From NCBI RefSeq assembly GCF_014138435.1, contig NZ_JACJIM010000005.1, positions 310,001-374,000 on the forward strand: 64,000 bases of DNA, read 5' to 3'. Positions 28,453-37,726 of this stretch are shown here, one piece after another. The notes beneath the pieces are model-generated. The model made no database searches and was not told the origin of the DNA. It saw nothing but the letters and a program-made list of their open reading frames with translations. Both the position numbers and the translations under genes were made by a program. Numbering within the stretch: position 1 is the first letter of the stretch; the number at the start of each line of letters is the position of its first letter. This DNA is from Methylobacterium fujisawaense. Lineage in GTDB: Bacteria > Pseudomonadota > Alphaproteobacteria > Rhizobiales > Beijerinckiaceae.

Positions 28453-29258
28453 GGCTTGAGCGGGGCGCCGCCCCGCTCCGCCATCAGCTGCCCGGCGCGA
28501 TCCGACGTTGCGAAGGCGAGGAACGCCGACGCCTCCGCGTCTTTCGTGGCGGTCTTGTAGATGAGCGCCAGGGTCACCGCGCTGGGATAGCCCGGGTCAC
28601 GCGGCGCCCTGCCGTCGATCGACAGGACCGTGAAATCGCTTGCCAGACCCGGAGAGAAAGGGCCGAATCCGATGGCGCCGGGCGTATCCCGGACGGTCGC
28701 GATCGCGTCCTGCGTGGTGGTCGCGGTCTTCGAGCGGCTGGTCAGGACGAGATCACGCCAGCCCGGCATGGTCGCCCGGAGCACCGACAGCGTGCTGTCG
28801 GTCTCCTCGCGGCGGACCACCCGGATCTTCAGATCGGGCCCGCCGAGGGCACTCCAGTTGTCGATCCCGCCCGAGAAGACCGCGGCCACCTGTGCGCTCG
28901 TCAACGTCGCCACGCCGACACCGCGATGAACGAAGATCGCCGTCGGAATTCGGATGAGCGGCACCTCCACGAGGCCCTGCGCCTTCTCCGTCTCGGTGAG
29001 CGGACGCGCGACCCGCCCGAGCTTCTGGCGCTCACCGCCCACGCTCGCCACGGCCCCTCCGGAACCAATGCTCGGGGGAACCGAGACCCGGGCTTGGCCA
29101 TGCTCCGCATTGTAGGAATCGGCGACGGCCTGGAGCATCTCGATCCCGTCGCCCGTACCCACGATCGGGAGATCCTCCGCCCGGACGCCGGTCGACGCGC
29201 TCAGAAGGAGAATGGCGAGCGCCGTAGCGCTTCGAACGTTCGCGAATATGGGGCCCAT
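28449..29258 (-). CDS. Periplasmic phosphate-type (PstS-like) substrate-binding protein
   Basis: 269 residues with a cleavable signal peptide (about 1-27, cleavage near GVRA-ED). The PBP-like fold is suggested by GTGDGIEMLQAVADSYNAEHG, PPSIGSGGAVASVGG, FSGGIDNWSALGG and REETDSTLSVLRATMPG, all close to PstS-type phosphate-binding proteins. No ABC permease or ATPase follows. Instead the stop overlaps the start of a GGDEF-EAL gene (ATGA), so it probably serves as a sensor module rather than for import. The ligand (phosphate or another oxyanion) is not proven. Confidence 0.82.
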   Translation of the reverse strand: MGPIFANVRSATALAILLLSASTGVRAEDLPIVGTGDGIEMLQAVADSYNAEHGQARVSVPPSIGSGGAVASVGGERQKLGRVARPLTETEKAQGLVEVPLIRIPTAIFVHRGVGVATLTSAQVAAVFSGGIDNWSALGGPDLKIRVVRREETDSTLSVLRATMPGWRDLVLTSRSKTATTTQDAIATVRDTPGAIGFGPFSPGLASDFTVLSIDGRAPRDPGYPSAVTLALIYKTATKDAEASAFLAFATSDRAGQLMAERGGAPLKP

Positions 29259-29333
29259 TGCCGCAGAATGCGTCTCGAATGCTTAACCTCGAGTCACCAA
29301 CTAGGTTGCTTTGAAGATGTGGTTGACGATCCG

Positions 29334-30371
29334 CTAGGCGACCGGATCCGTTTTAGCGGTCCGATTACCTGCCACGCGCTGGAGAAAACGCTGGAGGAAG
29401 TTCGTGTCGGACGGCGGGCTCCGGTCCGGCTTGTGTGTCGCGGCGTAGAACGGATCAGCGTAGCAGGTCGCACCGGTCGCGGCCGCCAGGAACTGCACCG
29501 CCGCGACCATCTCGGGGGCGCCGGCGGCCAGAACCGTGTCGTCCCGTGTGAGCCTCGGCAGATGGAGGGTCGGCCGCCCGGCTCGGGCGTCGGAGGGTGG
29601 GTTGCGACCGCTGCACGTCAAGATCGTCGCCGCCCCCCGGTCGCGCAGCCATTCCAGGGCCGGACGCATGTAGAGATTCTGCGGCTCGCGCGTGCCGGCC
29701 ACGACGAGCAGGTCGCGCTCCGGCTCACGCAGGCGGCTCGCTCGGGCGACGGCCCAGGCGGGCGCAAAGCCGACGCCGGACGAAACGACGACGAGACGGC
29801 CGCGCCCCAACCTGTGAAACGCGGTTCCGAACGGACCCTCGACCTTCACGGCGGTTCCCGGTCCGATCCGTCCGCCGAGCTGCGGCGACACCACGCCGTC
29901 GGGCTGCCGGCGGATCTGGAAGATCAATTCGTTCAGCTCGCCGGATCCGTCCACGCGGAGGGTCGGGCTGTAGTCGCGGGCGGGCAGGCCGGCGAAGGAG
30001 ACGCGAAGGTACTGTCCCGGGAGATAGATCAGCCGCTTGCGCAACGCGACCGTGACCTCGACGATCTCGGCAGTGAGCTCGACCACGCTGTCCACGATGC
30101 CGGCCCGCCGCACGACGTCGGGAACCTCGTCGAACTCGATGGCGATGTCCGCGGTCAGGCGCGCCCGGCACGCCAGGACGGTGTCGCCGATGCGGGTCCC
30201 GGCATCGTCCACCGAGCCGGAATGGATCCGGACCCGGCAGGTGTCGCACTGGCCGGTGGCGCAATCGTGCGGGATCGCTTGGCCGGATGCCAGACCCGCG
30301 TCGAGGAGGGTCTGTCCGGCGCCGGCGCTGATGGGCCGGCCATTGACGACGAGGGAGACGCGATCGGTCAT
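29334..30371 (-). CDS. 2Fe-2S ferredoxin / FAD-NAD(P) oxidoreductase fusion
   Basis: 345 residues. An N-terminal plant-type ferredoxin has Cys37, 42, 45 and 68 (HDCATGQCDTCRVRI). A ferredoxin-NADP reductase-like part follows, with an FAD-binding motif in YLPGQYLRV, nucleotide binding near VVSSGVGFAPAW and the C-terminal APEMVAAV. This is the architecture of reductases such as phenol hydroxylase or CDP-6-deoxy reductases. It starts 14 bases after a cytochrome b561 fusion gene, so the pair likely forms an electron chain from NAD(P)H to the membrane. The C-terminal 40 residues are polar and not conserved-looking. The start at 30371 follows GGGATC. Confidence 0.88.
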   Translation of the reverse strand: MTDRVSLVVNGRPISAGAGQTLLDAGLASGQAIPHDCATGQCDTCRVRIHSGSVDDAGTRIGDTVLACRARLTADIAIEFDEVPDVVRRAGIVDSVVELTAEIVEVTVALRKRLIYLPGQYLRVSFAGLPARDYSPTLRVDGSGELNELIFQIRRQPDGVVSPQLGGRIGPGTAVKVEGPFGTAFHRLGRGRLVVVSSGVGFAPAWAVARASRLREPERDLLVVAGTREPQNLYMRPALEWLRDRGAATILTCSGRNPPSDARAGRPTLHLPRLTRDDTVLAAGAPEMVAAVQFLAAATGATCYADPFYAATHKPDRSPPSDTNFLQRFLQRVAGNRTAKTDPVA

Positions 30372-30385
30372 GCTGCGATCCCGCG

Positions 30386-32146
30386 TCAGCGCAGCAGGAC
30401 TTCGACCGGCCGCATGTGCCGCGTGTGGCGGGTCTGCGTGTGATCGAAGGCCGAGACGTAGAGGAAGAACTTGCTGCCGGGCAGGAAATCGACGTCGTAC
30501 TTGCTGCCGGTCGCGATCTTGCGCGAGGCCACCAGGGTCCAATGGTCGTCAGCCCAGTCGGCCGCCGCCGAGATTCCGGCCCGATCGCCCGAATAGCCGT
30601 CTGTCATGAGTACACCCGGCATGACGGTCCCGACCGGTATCTCTGCGTCGCCGGCCGCCGAGTAGGCAACCGTCTCGGTCTTCTCGACCATCCACCAAGC
30701 CGAACCCGGCGCGGTACTGGCATCGAGGCCTAGATCGATGGTCCCGAGCCTGGCCACGGTGGCCCGCCAGTCCTTGGGCAGCCGCAGCGGCTCGACGGCG
30801 CCTTCGTAGCCACCGGGGCCCTCGAAGCGGAAATTGTAGCGGTACGTGCTTGTGCCGGGATCGCCCCAATAGCCCGCCTGGTAGCGGCCCTTCACAGCCC
30901 GCTCCGCGGCGGTCGGCTCGGTGGGCGGCCCGATATGCATGTCCTCGACGACGCCCAGCATGCCGCCCCGGGCCGCCTTCCACTGCCACATGTCGATGTA
31001 GCTGCCGTCGGTGGTGTAGTGGTAGCCGCGGCCGTTCAGAGGCGCGGGGGCGTCCGGCAGGGGGCGGGCACCGAGATGGGTCGAGCCGCCGCTGCCGAAG
31101 GCATCGGAGCGCGAGAAGATCACGGCGAGCTTGTCTTCGTAGTATCCGGTCACGTCCGCCTTGGCGGCGTCCGCGTCGAGGAGATGCCAGCCGTCGGCCT
31201 TCTTGATCATCGGGACGCGCTTCAGCGAGCGGGAGGGGTCCCACCACCGAAAAGCGAAGTAGACGTTCGCCCCGTCGCGCACCGCGCGGATCTCCACGGT
31301 GGTCTCGCCGGTGCCGCCGAAATTGGCGCCTTGCATCGTCCGGACCGAAACCGGTCGGGCGGTGCGCCAGACGGGATCGTCGAGGAGCTTCGACAGGTCG
31401 GGCCCGACCGGAACCTTGTCGACCACGAGGGTGGAGCGACCCGTCAGATCTGCCCAGGCCAGCAAACCCACCACGGGCAGGCCGACGATTGCGGCCGCCA
31501 GCAAGGGCCGACGGCGGCGGGTCGCCCCGTCCGCCAGGGGCGCGGGGCGGAAGAGCCGCAGGAGCTGCCACAGCCCGCCATACATGAAATGCGCGAGGGT
31601 GTGGATGGCGATGTAGGCCAGCGCGCCCAGGGCGCAGGTGGCGTGCAGCCAGACGACCCAGCCGCCATAGCCGAGATAGAGCGCGATGCCGGTGCCGGTC
31701 AGGACGAGGGTGACGGCATAGATCAGCCAGTGCAGGGCGACGTTGACGCCACCCCACCGCGCCTTCCGCGCCGCCTTGCTCCGGCCGCTGACGCGGAGCG
31801 CGCGGAGCCGGGACAGGCCATTGCGATCCGTGAGACGTCCGCGCACAAGGTAGACGAGATAGGCTGTGATCCCGAAGAACAGGGTGAGACCAGCCACGAA
31901 GTGCACGGTCCAGACTTCGCCCTGCGGCAGAAACGGGGCCAGGAATTTCGCAGTGCGCGCCACAGGAGCGTCGGCCGAGATGCGCAGGCCCGTGAGCAGG
32001 CTCGCAACCATCGCGCCGGCGACGATCCAATGGATGACGATCGTGCCGGTATCGGAGCGGGGATGCCGGTCGAGGCGCACGCCCGGTTCGGACGGTGCCG
32101 CGGCGCCACGAGGCGGATGGGGCGCGAGGGTCAGCGGTTCCGACAT
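30386..32146 (-). CDS. Cytochrome b561 fused to ethylbenzene-dehydrogenase-like heme domain
   Basis: 586 residues. Residues 30-195 form a four-helix cytochrome b with candidate heme ligands His39, His82, His139, His168, His182 and His186. One more membrane helix at about 216-236 leads to a periplasmic domain (240-575) resembling the heme-b-binding gamma subunit of ethylbenzene/DMSO-type dehydrogenases (WWDPSRS, SYIDMWQWKA, HTRHMRP). It would carry electrons across the membrane. It is the first gene of a leftward run with the ferredoxin reductase, the PstS-like protein and the GGDEF-EAL protein. Electron donor and acceptor are unknown. Confidence 0.85.
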   Translation of the reverse strand: MSEPLTLAPHPPRGAAAPSEPGVRLDRHPRSDTGTIVIHWIVAGAMVASLLTGLRISADAPVARTAKFLAPFLPQGEVWTVHFVAGLTLFFGITAYLVYLVRGRLTDRNGLSRLRALRVSGRSKAARKARWGGVNVALHWLIYAVTLVLTGTGIALYLGYGGWVVWLHATCALGALAYIAIHTLAHFMYGGLWQLLRLFRPAPLADGATRRRRPLLAAAIVGLPVVGLLAWADLTGRSTLVVDKVPVGPDLSKLLDDPVWRTARPVSVRTMQGANFGGTGETTVEIRAVRDGANVYFAFRWWDPSRSLKRVPMIKKADGWHLLDADAAKADVTGYYEDKLAVIFSRSDAFGSGGSTHLGARPLPDAPAPLNGRGYHYTTDGSYIDMWQWKAARGGMLGVVEDMHIGPPTEPTAAERAVKGRYQAGYWGDPGTSTYRYNFRFEGPGGYEGAVEPLRLPKDWRATVARLGTIDLGLDASTAPGSAWWMVEKTETVAYSAAGDAEIPVGTVMPGVLMTDGYSGDRAGISAAADWADDHWTLVASRKIATGSKYDVDFLPGSKFFLYVSAFDHTQTRHTRHMRPVEVLLR

Positions 32147-32994
32147 TCGATCCTCCGCTCAATCGGCGCAATTTATCCGACCTGCGTTAGGACTTTGTAA
32201 ATCATAGACCACACCCGGCGATATGGCCGAGCTTTCAAATCCGAGATTCCTCGCGGATATGCTTAACGGCGCCGTCCTGAGCGATCGACCGAATCCCCCG
32301 TGGCGAAACGGTCCGGCCATCGTGGTTCGGCGACCGATCGCATCGGCTGCGCCATCGTTTCCATTCGGGGTCCGCTGATGCCCGCGGGCAATGGCCGGCG
32401 GATCCATGTCGCATCCTGCCGGCCTGCTCCGTCCGGCTGGTAGGGCGGGCCGGCCATCGAGCGAGATCGGCACGGCATTCGGTCCAATGCACGCTCAGGA
32501 GCGTCAGCGCCTCCCTCGAGAGCATGACCGCAGAGGCTTTCGGTCTCCCCGGACCGATGGGGCCGCCGGCGGGAACGCGGGGCGCGGACGGCGATCCGTT
32601 TCGATGGTTGCGCGTGACATCGCGACGACGGACAGGCGCCGTGGCGCCGCCGCTCACCCGGACGATCGGCGATCCCGTCCGCGGCTTCCCCCTGAGCAGG
32701 ACCTTGCCTGGCCGCGGAAACGTCGCAACCGCAAAGCCCCGCGCTTCGTCGTCGTTTCAAGATTCAGATACAAAAACAAATTTAAGGAACCGAATTGTAG
32801 TTGAAAAATACAAGTCTAATTTATTTGTAAAATCATTACTTGATAGATACGGTCAAGCTGCCGATCGATAGGCCGGCCAAATCTCCAAAACACTGCGACG
32901 TCGCATCGTGCCGGTCATCCCGCACGCGCGTGAACGCGGATCATTGGGTTGACGCTGGCACCTCCATGGCCACGGCGTCGGATGCGGGGACACC
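32147..32994. other. Intergenic region upstream of the porin
   Basis: No supported gene. Bases 32524-32871 hold a plus-strand frame with moderate codon quality at first, but it runs into AT-rich sequence and lacks a ribosome site, so it may be decayed or chance. Bases 32755-32870 are strongly AT-rich (about 30 % GC by eye) and include TTATTTGTAAAAT and TTGATAGATA, likely the porin promoter region and perhaps a long untranslated leader. The first bases (32147-32230) hold the leftward promoter of the cytochrome gene. Confidence 0.45.
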
Positions 32995-34593
32995 ATGACC
33001 AAAATCAAGGCGCTGTTACTGGGCTCTTCAGCTCTGATGCTTCCGATTGCAGGCGCACAAGCCGCAGATTTGCCGACCTTGAAGTCAGCGCCAGTCGAAT
33101 TCGTGCGCGTTTGCAACGCGTACGGAGCGGGCTTTTTCTATATTCCCGGCACTGATACCTGCCTCCGCATATCCGGCAGGGCGCGGTATGACTTCCTGTA
33201 TCAGACCAGCAAGGTCCGCACCGGCGGTGGCGGCGACCTGACCGGATATCTGGGCCTGATGCGGATCAACCTCGATGCGCGGACCCAGACCGATTACGGA
33301 ACCCTGAGAGCCTTCCTGCGGGTCGACGTCGCCAACCGCAGCGGCCCGTTCCTGACCTCCGGATCGAGGCAGCGCGAGAGCTTGGCGATCGCCGGACTCG
33401 GCGCCGACGCGTTCGGGCGCACGCAAACCTACATCAACGCCGACAAGGCGTTCATTCAATTCGCCGGCCTGACCGCGGGCCGCGCCTCCTCGTTCTTCGA
33501 CTTCTATGCCCACGACTTCGAGCTGATCGGCGGAACGGCCGGATCCGACACGTTCAGCACGAACCTGCTCGCCTATTCGGCGACGCTCGGGAACGGCGTC
33601 ACCCTGACGGCCTCCATGGAAGACCCGGTCTATCGCCGCTTCCCGATCTTCGGCACTGGGGCCGCTGTCGGCGCCTTCACGGCGGGCGGCGGGTTCGCGG
33701 GCTACAGCAACGCCTTCAACCCGTTCACGCCCGCGACCTTCCTCGCGCCGATCGTGGTCGGTCCCGGGAACGTGGCTTTCGTCGATGTGACCCAGAAAAG
33801 CCGGATGCCCGACTTCATCGGCGTGGCACGCATCGATCAGGCCTGGGGATCCGCCCAGGTGTCGGCCGCCGTCCACGAGATCAATGCGGGCGATGCCGGA
33901 AGCACGGTGGGGGGCATCACCACGGCCACCACCGGTCTCGGCATATCGCCCACGGGACGCGCGTCGAACGCCTATGGATGGGCGGTCCAGGGCGGCCTGA
34001 AGGTCAATCTGCCGTTCATCGCGACGGGCGATACGCTGTACCTTCAGGGCGCCTACGGCCAGGGTGCCATCGCCTATACGGGCATCTCGAACTACACGGC
34101 TCCGTACGATGCCCTCGGCGCAGCGCCCGTGGGTGGCGGCTCGTTCGCCCAATACTACGCCGATGCGGTCCTCAACCCCACCACGGGCCGTCTCGAGCTG
34201 TCGACGTCATTTTCGGCCGTCGCGTCGATGCTCCACTACTGGTCACCGGCCTGGCGGTCGGCCTTCTTCGGAAGCTACGCTCAGATCGATTACAATTCGA
34301 AGGGCCGCAATGCCCTCGGCCTCCTGGGCTTCGGCTTCGCACCGGCCGGCGCCAGTGCCTCCAATGCCCTGGCCTTCGCCACAAGCCCTGTCCTGAGAGG
34401 AAACAACCAGATCATCACCGGCGCGAGCCTGATCTGGACTCCGGTGAAGGACCTGGATATCGGGGTCGAAGGTGAGTACATCCGCACCGCCCTCAACAAT
34501 GGTGTGACGCCCGACATCTCGAAGAACGCGCTGCGCTACGTGAGTTCTCAGGACGCGGCCCAGTTCCGCTTCCGCGTGCAGCGGGACTTCTGA
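32995..34593 (+). CDS. Outer-membrane porin, alphaproteobacterial Porin_2 family
   Basis: 532 residues with a signal peptide ending AGAQA-ADLP. The mature N-terminus contains the family signature GAGFFYIPGTDTCLRISGR (with a conserved Cys pair), followed by alternating beta-strand sequence throughout and a C-terminal Phe (FRVQRDF), as needed for outer-membrane insertion. It would form a trimeric general diffusion pore. The ATG follows GGGGA. A strong terminator lies 42 bases after the stop, so it is a single-gene transcript, probably highly expressed. Confidence 0.93.
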   Translation: MTKIKALLLGSSALMLPIAGAQAADLPTLKSAPVEFVRVCNAYGAGFFYIPGTDTCLRISGRARYDFLYQTSKVRTGGGGDLTGYLGLMRINLDARTQTDYGTLRAFLRVDVANRSGPFLTSGSRQRESLAIAGLGADAFGRTQTYINADKAFIQFAGLTAGRASSFFDFYAHDFELIGGTAGSDTFSTNLLAYSATLGNGVTLTASMEDPVYRRFPIFGTGAAVGAFTAGGGFAGYSNAFNPFTPATFLAPIVVGPGNVAFVDVTQKSRMPDFIGVARIDQAWGSAQVSAAVHEINAGDAGSTVGGITTATTGLGISPTGRASNAYGWAVQGGLKVNLPFIATGDTLYLQGAYGQGAIAYTGISNYTAPYDALGAAPVGGGSFAQYYADAVLNPTTGRLELSTSFSAVASMLHYWSPAWRSAFFGSYAQIDYNSKGRNALGLLGFGFAPAGASASNALAFATSPVLRGNNQIITGASLIWTPVKDLDIGVEGEYIRTALNNGVTPDISKNALRYVSSQDAAQFRFRVQRDF

Positions 34594-34634
34594 GCACCAG
34601 CGACGCGCGCAACCACTCACAACAAGAAATCCCG

Positions 34635-34660
34635 AGCCCAGCCATTCGGCTGGGCTTCTG
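34635..34660 (+). terminator. Rho-independent terminator of the porin gene
   Basis: Perfect 9-base-pair stem, AGCCCAGCC (34635-34643) with GGCTGGGCT (34648-34656), loop ATTC, followed by TCTGTTT. It lies 42 bases after the porin stop. Confidence 0.85.
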
Positions 34661-34869
34661 TTTGACCGGAAGACGCTTGGAAATTTTCGCTTTTGTTCGG
34701 CAAATAAAACTTCTTTTAATTGATACTGCCGAGGAATGAGCTACAACCAATACAGCTCTTCGGCGGCTCGCTTCGCCTCCGGTCGAGCAGATGCTACGGT
34801 TTCAGATCGGCGGGCCCGGGTACCAGGGCAGGGCCGACCTGATCCAAAGCTTCAGACCCAAAAGACTCT

Positions 34870-34896
34870 GCCGACCGGGCAACCGGTCGGCTTTTT
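34870..34896 (+). terminator. Rho-independent terminator without an upstream protein gene
   Basis: Perfect 9-base-pair stem, GCCGACCGG (34870-34878) with CCGGTCGGC (34883-34891), GCAA tetraloop (GNRA type) and then TTTTT. It is a textbook terminator but lies 277 bases beyond the porin stop and after the porin's own terminator. It therefore probably ends a separate short transcript starting in or after 34700. Confidence 0.8.
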
Positions 34897-35312
34897 CATG
34901 TTCGATGCCGGCCGGCATCCAGATGAGCGATCTCCTGCGCCATCTCCCGGGTCAAAGACCGGATTTTGCAGGCCTTCGAGCGCCACCCCGCACAGCGTCT
35001 CAAGCCGCACAGGCGTGTTGCGCAACTGTCGGGCGTTGTCGGCCCGAAAAGCCGTCGCTTCGTTCACCGAGCCAAATGCCAGCAAACCCCATGCAGAGGG
35101 CCGCGTCCGCGATCCCGACGCGGCGGGCTCGAACGCCGTTCGCGCTGCACTCCGCCTTCGCCAATGTCAAAAATTCAAAAATCCTTTCAAGATTGAAGCC
35201 GAAACAAAGAGCGAAAGAATTATTCTGCAATAAAATATAGCATTTAAACCGTCTGTGCTGCATGTATTACTCACGTCGCCGGTTCGCGACAGAACAAAGA
35301 CGGGAGATTATC

Positions 35313-35606
35313 ATGAAGAACATTGTCCTGGCCTGTTCCATGGGCGCCATGCTGATCGCGGCTCCGGCGTTCGCGCAGGATGGAGGTCCGTCGATCGATC
35401 CGAGCCTCATCATCCGGACAAACGGCAGCGGTCTCGACGCGTGGTCCGCCTCCGAGGGCAACGACAAAGCCGGCGGCATGTGGGAAGGCGCGACCGGCTA
35501 CAGCGCGGCCGTTCAGCGGCCCGCCTCGATCGGGACGGTCCCGGCCAATCCTCAGTGGAGCCGCTACAACGCCCGCGAGCGTCGACACGGGCGGTCGTCC
35601 TACTGA
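35313..35606 (+). CDS. Small exported protein of unknown function (97 aa)
   Basis: The ATG at 35313 has GGGAG upstream. The first 22 residues are a clear signal peptide (KNIVLACSMGAMLIAAPAFA, cleaved before QDGG). The mature 75 residues are polar with no cysteine and contain SLIIRTNGSGLDAWSA and a basic end ERRHGRSSY. No family is recognised. It shares a periplasmic location and size with the small exported protein at 43215-43502 but no clear sequence similarity beyond a short Ser/Tyr/Arg-rich style. Confidence 0.75.
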   Translation: MKNIVLACSMGAMLIAAPAFAQDGGPSIDPSLIIRTNGSGLDAWSASEGNDKAGGMWEGATGYSAAVQRPASIGTVPANPQWSRYNARERRHGRSSY

Positions 35607-35673
35607 GACGCCGCATTGGAGGCTCCGCGCGCCCGGCGCTCCTGACGACGGGAAGTGGCCGGGCGCGGCGGCA

Positions 35674-37059
35674 CTACAGGGCAGGGGCGGGGACAAGGTC
35701 GATGGACGGCGTGTTCGCGACCGTGCGGGCCCATCGGAAGGTGACGCAGCAGCCGGCCCCGTCGCTGGCGATGTCGAAGGTGGCACTGTGGAGCCGCGCG
35801 ATGGAATCGACCAAGCTCAGGCCGATCCCGAAGCCGCTCTTGTCGGTCTTCAAGGCGCCGCGACGGTACCGCGCCCGCACCGCGCTGAGTTCGTCCGCTG
35901 GGATGCCGCAGCCGGTATCGACGACGCGGATGGCCGCCGGATGCTGGAGCAGCGTGACCGCGACCTCTCCGCCGGCCGGGGTGAACTTCAAGGCGTTGTC
36001 GATCAAGTTGCTCGCCGCCTCGAAGATCAGGCTGCGATCACCCTCCACGAGGCAGGGCCCGTCCGGCCGCTCCCAGCGCATCCGGATGCCGCGCTCCACG
36101 GCCAGCGGCTCGTAATACTCGACGGCGTCCTCGAGCAAACGCCCGAGATCGACCTCGGTGAAGCCCGATCGGCGCAGCCGGTCCTCCATCTCCGAAATCC
36201 GCAGCAGCGCCGAGAAGCGCACGACGATCGACTTGACCTCGGCAAGCACGTCCTCGTTGCAGGCCCGGAAGGCCTCGACGCTGTCGGCCTTGCGCAGCGA
36301 CCGTTCCAGCGTGCCGACCACCCGGGTCAGCGGAGTCCGCAGGTCGTGGGCGATGTTCTCGTTGACACCCTTGATCTCCAGCATCAGCCGCTGAAGCTGA
36401 TCCAGCATGTCGTTGACCACACGCGTGAGGTGCGCGAGGTCGGCCGAGACGCCGCGCGTCGGCAGTCGCTCGCTCAGATCGCCCCGCATGATGCGCTCCA
36501 CCGCCTTGGTGATCGCATCGTTCTGCCGCAGGGAGCCGGCCCCGAAGACCACGGCGCCGATCAGACCGATGACGATGGTGGCGATCATGCCCCAGACGAA
36601 GGTCTCGACCAGCGCCTTTTCCAGGGTCTCCAGATCCTTGGCAGACCGGCTGACGAGGACATACTCGCCGCTTGGCAGCTCCGTGAGTTGGCTGAACAGC
36701 GCGCGGGTGCCGTGGTCCGTCGGCTGTGACAGGATGAACGGCCGGCCAACCGGCGCCGTGACCGGGAAGGGGATCGGTGCGCCGGCCCGGCGCGTCTGAT
36801 CGGGCCCGAACAGCACCAGCGGGCGGCCGCCTTCGGCGAAATCCTCGGAGGCGTCGATCCGTTCGCGCAGCGCGCGCGGGGACAGCCCCAGAAGATGCTT
36901 CGACTCCCATCCCACCCATTCGAACGCGGCCTTGCGGCCGTAGCTGCGCGTGTCGACGTACAGGAAGGCCGACAGCGCGAGCGACGCGGTTCCGAAGGTC
37001 GCGAAGAACAGGCAGGCGACCCGGAAGCCGCTCGTGCGCCGGACTTCAAGCAGGCGCAC
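35674..37059 (-). CDS. Membrane sensor histidine kinase next to RND efflux genes
   Basis: 461 residues: membrane helices at 12-34 and 154-175 flank a periplasmic sensor of about 115 residues. HAMP follows (176-230), then HisKA with His238 in NENIAHDLRTPL, and a HATPase domain (NLIDNALKF, GFGIGLSLVDSIA). The first part of the gene overlaps the upstream response regulator by 14 bases, so the pair is translationally coupled. Position beside the RND adaptor and pump genes suggests control of efflux, as in many CzcRS/BaeSR-like systems. The signal (metal, drug or envelope stress) is not visible. Confidence 0.92.
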   Translation of the reverse strand: MRLLEVRRTSGFRVACLFFATFGTASLALSAFLYVDTRSYGRKAAFEWVGWESKHLLGLSPRALRERIDASEDFAEGGRPLVLFGPDQTRRAGAPIPFPVTAPVGRPFILSQPTDHGTRALFSQLTELPSGEYVLVSRSAKDLETLEKALVETFVWGMIATIVIGLIGAVVFGAGSLRQNDAITKAVERIMRGDLSERLPTRGVSADLAHLTRVVNDMLDQLQRLMLEIKGVNENIAHDLRTPLTRVVGTLERSLRKADSVEAFRACNEDVLAEVKSIVVRFSALLRISEMEDRLRRSGFTEVDLGRLLEDAVEYYEPLAVERGIRMRWERPDGPCLVEGDRSLIFEAASNLIDNALKFTPAGGEVAVTLLQHPAAIRVVDTGCGIPADELSAVRARYRRGALKTDKSGFGIGLSLVDSIARLHSATFDIASDGAGCCVTFRWARTVANTPSIDLVPAPAL

Positions 37060-37726
37060 GGAGGATGAAGCCTGTGTTGCGCACGGTATGGATGCGGGGG
37101 TTGAGCCCGTCGGGATCGAGTTTCTTGCGGATCTTGCCGATATGGACGTCGATGACGCTCGACTGGTGATTGAAGCTGTAGCCCCAGACGGATTCGAAGA
37201 TCATTTTCCGGCTGACGAGGGTGCCGGCGTTCTGCATCAGGAACTCGATGATCGCGAATTCCTTGGGCAGGAGTTCGATCTCGCGCTCGGCGCAGTAGAG
37301 GACGCGGTCGATCAGATCGAGGCGGAGGTCGCCGACGACGAGTTCGTTGACCGCCTCGGCGGCCATCTTGCGGCGGGCCAGCGCGTCGACGCGGGCGGTG
37401 AGTTCGATGAACTCGAACGGCTTGGCGAGGTAATCGTCGCCGCCGGCGCGCAGGCCGTCGACGCGCTCGTTGACGGCCGAGAGGGCGCTGAGGATCAGGA
37501 CCGGCGTCGAGACCTTGGCGGCGCGCAGCTTGGTCAGCAGCGACAGGCCGTCAATCTCCGGAAGCATCCGGTCCAGAACGATCACGTCAAATTTACCGTC
37601 GAGGGCCTTGCGTAATCCGATACTGCCGCTTGGGGCCTCGTCAACCTGAAATCCGTATTCCGCGAGTGCCGATCCGATCTCGGCCGCGACCCGCCGGTCG
37701 TCCTCTACCACCAATACGCTGGCCAT
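37046..37726 (-). CDS. OmpR-family response regulator for the adjacent kinase
   Basis: 226 residues: receiver with Asp52 in VIVLDRMLPEIDG and Lys in YLAKPFE, and a winged-helix domain (LLPKEFAIIEFLMQ, VIDVHIGKIRKKLD, IHTVRNTGFIL). The start at 37726 is preceded by AAGGA at a proper distance. A GTG at 37906 in frame overlaps the adaptor stop and would add 60 polar residues, which is unusual for this family and judged less likely. It probably regulates the RND operon just upstream; the 176-base gap to the adaptor gene may hold its own promoter. Confidence 0.92.
   Translation of the reverse strand: MASVLVVEDDRRVAAEIGSALAEYGFQVDEAPSGSIGLRKALDGKFDVIVLDRMLPEIDGLSLLTKLRAAKVSTPVLILSALSAVNERVDGLRAGGDDYLAKPFEFIELTARVDALARRKMAAEAVNELVVGDLRLDLIDRVLYCAEREIELLPKEFAIIEFLMQNAGTLVSRKMIFESVWGYSFNHQSSVIDVHIGKIRKKLDPDGLNPRIHTVRNTGFILRAPA

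Larger units (their letters stand above)
34594..35312. other. Intergenic region after the porin, with two terminators
   Basis: No supported protein gene. It contains the porin terminator (34635-34660), an AT-rich stretch (34680-34735) and a second strong terminator (34870-34896). The 140-170 bases between the AT-rich stretch and the second terminator have no matching gene and could be a small RNA. Bases 34900-35250 hold only weak frames; 35160-35250 is AT-rich and likely carries the promoter of the exported protein at 35313. Confidence 0.45.

Noticed and set aside
32524..32871. Plus-strand frame of 115 codons upstream of the porin
   Set aside because: It has no ribosome site, ends in AT-rich non-coding-like sequence and matches no family.
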